64,000 nucleotides of DNA, from NCBI GenBank assembly GCA_949316235.1, contig OX438741.1, forward strand, positions 25,487,324 to 25,551,323, given 5' to 3'. The DNA is from Oegoconia quadripuncta. Taxonomy: Eukaryota; Arthropoda; Insecta; Lepidoptera; Autostichidae. Each line of letters begins with the position of its first letter. The stretch's first letter is position 1. Positions 57,726 through 64,000 of the stretch are shown here, one piece after another. The notes under the pieces are model-generated. The model did not search any database, was not told where the DNA came from, and was given only the letters and a program-made list of their open reading frames with translations. The position numbers were made by a program, and so were the translations under genes.

Positions 57726-58330
57726 TATTTAATCTATGTACATAGATTATTTATTACAACAAACTGTAGTTTAAGTTCGATTTAAGATATAGTAAGATAT
57801 AAACGTCACAGTAGCGTAGTCTTGCCGCTGTGACGGACATGAATGCAGCACCAACAAATTAGTGTTTATTCGGGTCGCAAGATCAAATGAGTTAATTTCG
57901 TTAGGGTTGTCGAATAAAATTATATTTGTCTGAATAATTGTACTTTAAAACGTATTAGATTCTTAAATTTGTAATGTTCACATAGTTTTGCGTATATTTC
58001 TGCCTTCACACTAAGCAAAGGTAAAAGAACAACATGCCATTCACAGAATGGTCTAATTAGTAGTCCCTTGCATAACATTATTTAATTGTGTTCTCGTTTT
58101 TTTAAAAAAGAAGCCTTTTCTCAAGATTCGGCCTTCTGTTTCGATATAGGTAACCAAGAGGTAACCTTCTGCCTACCCGCGAACAAACAACGCGTTGCGA
58201 AACTAACGAGAATATGCTGTCAAGTTTTTATGCGCGCGTTTATGTGTCCGTGACCGGAGATTCAGTAAAGGCAATAGTGTACAGACATGGTACGGAAACT
58301 CATAAAAATATTTATTATTTTATACATATA

Positions 58331-58455
58331 TAACGTCACGACCTTTATCCCGATTGGGGTGGTCAGAGATATTCCAAACATTACTGTTTGGGTGTTCTAA
58401 ACATAAAAAGTTTAATAATTGAAACAACATTCACGGTTAACCTTATGAAATACTA
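58331..58455 (+). repeat. Interspersed repeat fragment (family of 37578)
   Basis: gtcacgacctttatcccgat, ggggtggtcagagatattcc and acattcacggttaacctta. Truncated. Confidence 0.6.
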
Positions 58456-58690
58456 GCTTTCTGCCCGCGGCTTCGCCTGCGTGGAATAACTTTATCGCGG
58501 AAATTTGTTTATCCCGCGGAAACTACTCACTTTAACGGGATAAACAATATCCTATGTCTTAATCCAGGGTATATTCTACCTATTTACCAAATTACATCCA
58601 AATCCGTTCATCCGTTTCGCCGTGATTGAGCAACAAACAAATAAACAAACAAACATCCAAACTTTCGCATTTATAAATATTAGTTAGATA
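58451..58690 (+). repeat. Interspersed repeat (family of 16562)
   Basis: actagctttctgcccgcggc, tccgttcatccgtttcgccg and a caaacaaacaaac run before aactttcgcatttataaata. Confidence 0.75.
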
Positions 58691-59257
58691 TAGAAATGCA
58701 CACGTAACAGGGGGCGTAACGTTAGGCGCCTCTTTTTCAATAAATAGGTAATGTCATAGATTAGATGAATTTAAATTCATATCAATTTACTACAATTTGT
58801 AACTTTTTTATTTATGTTGAGATACTGATTATCTAGAAAGTCGATATATATCACCCACTTCTTTAATTTATTGTGGTTTCTCATTGGTGAAAATACGACG
58901 AATTGTTTCGGACTTATAAGGAAAGACTTGGACATTACCTACATAGTCTACTTAAAATCATAACCGTCCCTTGGTTTTGTAAGACAGGTAAAAATACCAG
59001 CTTCAACAAAAGACAATAGCATTGAAATCGTTTCACCTGTACTCAAGCTACAATGCCGCAGATAAATTAACAAAGGCTTCTAAGGTTTAACAACATCCCT
59101 CTTTTTGTGTTGGGGGTTGTATAATTTATGATCCGGTTGTAAAGGATTGTCTAAAAAATTTAAAAGAAAGCATTTGGCCTGAAAAATTACCAACACATTA
59201 GTTTATAGCAGCCAACGTCTGGATATAACTATATAACTGGATATAACGGACGGATAT

Positions 59258-59490
59258 CTGGACGACCGGTTGGTGTAGTGGATAGTGACCCTGTCAACGA
59301 AACTAACGGTTGCGGGTTCGAGGGGTAAATGTGTGTGTGATGAATACGAACATTTATTCCCGAGTCATGGATGTTTATATAAATATTTATGTATGTTTAT
59401 CCGTTATCTAGTATCCATAGCACAAGCTTTGCTTAGTTTAGGACTAGATGATTGCTGTAAGTGTCCGAAATATTTATTTATTATAATTAT
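59258..59490 (+). repeat. SINE, first family, full length
   Basis: Head cgaccggttggtgtagtgga, B-box region partly deleted (gttgcgggttcgaggggtaa), body with ttattcccgagtcatggatg and aaatatttatttatt end. Confidence 0.8.
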
Positions 59491-60294
59491 TATTATTATA
59501 AACCTCTCATTGCTTAATTTACATCGCTTTTGGGTAGATGGGTAGGTGGTTTGGCACAGCCGGTCCAGACATTTTTGAGAGCTCCATCAGTGACTCAGCT
59601 GGTCATGACTGGTTTAAGCTGTTACGTTCACCATCCCTTATACGACACCTTCAGGAGAGGTTGGTGTTATTCTTCTTAGTCGGGAAATACACGGATTGAA
59701 ATATATCTGTCTATAAACATAGGTACGTTACAACTGGCCTAATTTCCATGGTTCAACCTTCCACAATTTGATAAGAGTTTTTATTACTAATTGGTTTCGT
59801 AATATTCAGGTATCATAGTTGGTTTGTTACACGTAACAATATATGATAAGAAAATAGTTGTTGCTACCTATAAATAAATAGTTTAAAAACTTACAAAACT
59901 ATGGCGAAAGTGCACGTTAATATGTGAAACTCCTAGACGCCTCGCCAACCCGAGCGGCGTAACGACCTCCCACGGAAAGGCATGCAAATAATGCCATGGA
60001 AGCATCTGATGTATGCTTGGCAGTGGGCTATTGGTATTGTTATGAATTAAATGCATAAACCATTTTTGGCCAATAACCACATTGGTGCGGAGCCCTCAAA
60101 GTTTGCGATCGCCCACCGTCTGATAATGACAGACACTAAAATTACGCCCCGAATACCGTACCTCCTCCTTTTTTGAAGTCGGTTAAAAAATACAACTAGT
60201 TTGACATATTGTATAACAATAAGTGTGACGTTCCGTATCGTGGTCACCCACTATTTTCACTAAAACCTGGTTCTATTATACACGAGGAATTTAA

Positions 60295-60490
60295 TAACTA
60301 ATATTATAAAATCGAAAGTTTGGGTGTTTGTTTGTTTATTTCTTTGTTAGGTTGTTGCTCAATCAGGCGAAACGGATGAACGGTTTGATTGAAATTTGGG
60401 ATAGGTAGATCGTGGATTAAGATATAGGATATTTGGTATTCCGATAAAGGGAGTAGTTCCCGCGGGATAAACAAATTTTCGCGATAAATT
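60295..60490 (-). repeat. Interspersed repeat (family of 16562)
   Basis: aataactaatattataaaat, gaaagtttgggtgtttgttt and gttcccgcgggataaacaaa; inverted relative to 58451. Confidence 0.7.
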
Positions 60491-61194
60491 AAATAATTAA
60501 AAAGGGACTACAAGACTACTACTAGGTACTTTAAATCCGTCGAGTCATTCGTTGGAATCCCTGCAGATGCCAATTTGTTTTTTTTTTGAGCCGCCGCCAT
60601 GTTGGATTTTTTTACCATTACAGGAGGTAACATAGAAATCTATATAGATCTGAAAAACATTACCCTCTTACCTGGACAGTTGGGTGAAAATTGTTAGTAT
60701 ACAAAAGCGATCCGACAGCCTTTGAGCGGAGAACGGTATGTGTGGATATTGTACATTACCTACGTATTTTGTTAACTCTAACGTGACATTATAATGGATA
60801 TCACAAACAACAGACCTTCGGAACACTTTCATTCAACATTATTCATTAGTTTGTTAGATTTTATTCTAAAGTCATAGAGTTGCAAATCCTTCGAGATTTA
60901 ATGTGTGTAATTTATTACTATTCGAAACAAAAACTCTTCGTGAACGAGTATACGAGTATTGTTCATGTTAATACCCCCGTTGAAAAGTTGACTATTCTAT
61001 AAATGGTGTCATTGTCGCACAACGTCCTCACTCTCTCTGACCACTGTAATCGGCCAAGTAACATCGCATTCCGCGTGATATTGCCTTTCTACTATACGTT
61101 TTGCATGTCACTGATCTGAACAGCTATGACTAAGAATGTATGTGTAAATAAATGAAAAATATCGAAAAAATTTATATACGATTAAATATATATA

Positions 61195-61680
61195 ACGGCC
61201 TCATAAGAAAGCTCAAGGTCACGCAACGGGCTATGGAGAAGGCTATGCTCGGTGTTTCACCACATCGAATCACGAATGAGGAAATCTGAAGAAAAAAAAA
61301 ATCGACATAGCCCAGTGGATTAGTAAATTGAAGTGGAAGGGATATGTAGCTCGTAGAAGTAATTGATGGGCGTGGGGTATTAAAGTTCTAAAGCGAATAC
61401 CACGCACCGGCAAGCGCAGAGTAAGGTCCGTATTAATAAACCGTTCTCAGATTGACATAGCCTCAAGTTGAAGCTTGAGAATCTGCTGCATATCATAAAC
61501 AACATCAGAAAAAATGGTCTTGAGAGTGAGACGCGATCTCAATCTCAAGAACGATTTATTAATACGGGCCTACGACATCCACCCAGAATGGACAACGTGA
61601 TAAACGTCGCGGGAAGTCGCTGGATGCAGGCCGGTTCCAAACGGTCGCTCCGGAAATCTATGGATTCTGGATGAAATCTT
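61195..61680 (+). mobile_element. LINE 3' fragment interrupted by a MITE
   Basis: aaggtcacgcaacgggctat to accggcaagcgcagagtaa, interrupted at 61425-61571, then resumed with catccacccagaatggacaa and gtcgctggatgcaggccggt. Family of 21455 and 40302. Confidence 0.75.
61425..61571. mobile_element. MITE with about 30-bp terminal inverted repeats and probable TA duplication
   Basis: ggtccgtattaataaaccgt at 61425 and inverted gatttattaatacgggcc ending at 61570. The flanks read ta on both sides. A lone end of the same family is at 30407. Confidence 0.75.
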
Positions 61681-64000
61681 CATAATCTTGAGAGCTTGAT
61701 CTCGACTACTTCTATCTCGCTCATGTCAAATTACGCTAGTTAGGTTACCTAAGTGAGTACGATAGTTCAAGGTCAAATGATCTATGCTCATGTAGGAAGA
61801 GTGTAGCCTCCACCTATATTTAGGTATAATTTTATGGAACCCACTACTCCGTAAACTGCGCTAATTAGCTACGCACCCCACTATTTGCATCTCTTTCCGG
61901 CCCACTTACATGTTGATAAGGGATAGAGATGCAAATTTATTTACGTTACCTGCTGGTCTCGAGGTAAGATAAAAAAAATAAAAGTAATTTCTGTATTATA
62001 AAGAAATCGTTATACACGACTAATGTGAGTAAATTACACAGATTATATTTCCCACACTTAGGTTCATTGCGACACCAATAAGCGCCTGGGCAAATTAAAT
62101 GGGTATGCACCTATGTAACTGAGGAATGAGAGAAATACATACTTACCTAAAAAGTCTTTCACTCTGTGATGATTATTTTAATAATGATGATATGATATTG
62201 CATTTGCCGTTTTAAGTAATGACTTGTGAGATTTATTTTAATCTTCACCGTTATCAATAAATGTTGCAGTTTAGCATTTTTTAAGTGATAAAAAATATTA
62301 TGATAGCATGCACGTTTGAAGAAACAGGCATAATAAAAATCAACCTATTTACGAGCAAAAGGCAATTATTGACAGTTGTATGATGACAGTAAAACGTATA
62401 TATTAGTATTTTTTGGTAAAAGTTTGGACGACAACACTATTTTACCTTAATATAGTACAGGTATTTAATTAAATTAAAGATAAAGAAGTAGAAGAGAAAA
62501 AATATAGCGAAAAAAAATTTCGTCCTTGGATACACATCAAAAGCCTTCTCTTTCTCTGCTCAGTTTTATTTTTTATGTGGCCAACGAAATTTTTTGTCAA
62601 TACATTTTTTCTCACAGAACTACACAGTTCTCTTTTCAGTTTGTTGAGCAGTAAGTTTACTATAATAACTGTTTGATGCAAGATTATTTGAAAATCAATT
62701 TATATGGTAATGAGCAGTGACACTGCCAACACCTTCATATATATTAACCAGTATGTTGGTCACTATTCATATTTGGAATACAACAGATTCATTACATAAG
62801 ATCTTAATAGATAAACCAGTTTAGTTTAAGGCTTCTTTATTAATGCCTCATTATGTTGCTCTAACGCGCAGTAGGTATAGCCTACGGCTAAACCTTCTTT
62901 TCACTCTCAATACGGTTACGAAATTCGCAATATGTAAGCTGTGCAGCCGGTATGCAAAACAGTGTTGCAAGCACGTGTGAACTATGTAACAATGTGTCGA
63001 TTATTTACTTAGTTACTTACGGAGAGTGTGTAAATAATAATGCCATATACAATAGATCATACACCAATTGTTTCTAATTTAAAGGATCACTTATAATCGG
63101 CAATAGTGGATTTTTTGAAAGAATTTAGTGACTTGTTGGATCATGGAAAAATAATTATTCAGAAAATGTTATCCGATATGTTTTAAATATTTTTCTGATA
63201 TTTTTCCAGATCAGTTCCTGTATGTCACAGTAAAGTTCACGCTTTTGATCCAACGAGTTATAAGTATTTATTTGTAAAATTGGTTTCAGTGTCAAATGCG
63301 TACTGTGTAAGTGAAACCATAATATGTAAAACTATATATTATCATAATATAACGTCAGACATCTGGATGGATAGATGGACGCATACTTATAGTGTAGCAT
63401 GTTCCCCCCGACGAAAATGTTTTGAATTTCGATTTGGAGAACCTTACTTTAGTTTTACTTTTAATTCATACTATCCATTACTGTATTTTATATTATAAAA
63501 GTGACATGCTAACAGTACTAATTTTATTCTAGACTCAAGATGGTAAAGCCTTCGTTGAAAATGTAGCAATCGAATTGATATTTGACAATTGAATATCGAT
63601 GTGCTGTGGGAAACGCGCTCATCTCACGAGTTATATATTACAGTACCTAACAAGTTAAACAAACCATAAATAATGAACATTGTGTATCGTAAATAACAGC
63701 AGATATGGCACACAGTGGTTGGTAGAGTGGAACGGATACGGTAAAGTTAAGTTGACGGATCAAAAAAAAATAAAAGAATAAGCGGACGTGGAAACTGGTT
63801 TGTTAAAAACTTTAAACATAATCGACGCTCGTGAAAAGTTCAATGACCTTACAACTAGCATGAATACCTACCAACATGATTTTACATATAGATATCATAT
63901 TATGTACTCTTAATATGGAATAAGGCGTATGCCCTTTTGAGCGCCATTTATAGTATTTTCGGATTTAAGGCGACGGTTCCAACTGTTTTTCCGGTTTTAC

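Larger units (their letters stand above)
56263..64000. other. Intergenic region, repeats only
   Basis: The named repeats are given separately. 56270-57230, 58691-59255, 59500-60290, 60660-61190 and 61690-64000 show no gene, no conserved frame and no RNA gene that I can support. Confidence 0.5.

Overview
This is eukaryotic nuclear DNA, AT-rich and intron-rich, almost certainly from a moth or butterfly. The sequence shows GT-AG introns, dense copies of tRNA-headed SINEs, MITEs and non-LTR retrotransposon tails of the kind common in lepidopteran genomes, and three host genes whose exons join in frame into insect-like proteins. Nothing prokaryotic is present (no operons, CRISPR array or phage genes).

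Layout. (1) 1-927: the 3' end of a LINE ORF with an RNase H domain, cut by the window edge. (2) 1201-22509, plus strand: a 12-exon coronin gene (591 codons as modelled), closest in motifs to the CORO2 branch, followed by about 2.3 kb of mostly unique DNA that probably is its long 3'UTR. Its introns hold a broken mariner, several MITEs, SINEs and LINE scraps. (3) 24.9-31.8 kb: intergenic, only repeats seen. (4) 32011-44574, plus strand: a five-exon tyrosine aminotransferase (414 codons) with a plausible TATA/Inr promoter about 100-130 bp upstream. Its first intron carries a 181-bp tandem repeat; its second holds a LINE reverse transcriptase piece. (5) 45768-56078, minus strand: a seven-exon synaptotagmin-like (Slp/bitesize type) tandem-C2 gene (581 codons) lying tail-to-tail with the aminotransferase. 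Its first exon carries a cysteine cluster instead of a visible Rab-binding domain. (6) 56.3-64 kb: intergenic repeats only.

The three genes do not form a pathway. Coronin acts on the actin cytoskeleton, the aminotransferase breaks down tyrosine, and the Slp protein acts at membranes in exocytosis and cortical organisation. They are chance neighbours in a repeat-rich region.

I found no convincing new biological system. The features most worth following are the cysteine-rich N-terminus of the Slp gene, the 181-bp tandem array and the CCAAT/TATA/CRE block in aminotransferase intron 1, three long hairpins (two with 4-nt loops inside transposon copies), a GC-rich retro-insert with a 13-bp target duplication, and several two-ended MITEs. 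All exon joins come from reading splice sites and frame by eye; family names come from motif memory, not searches.
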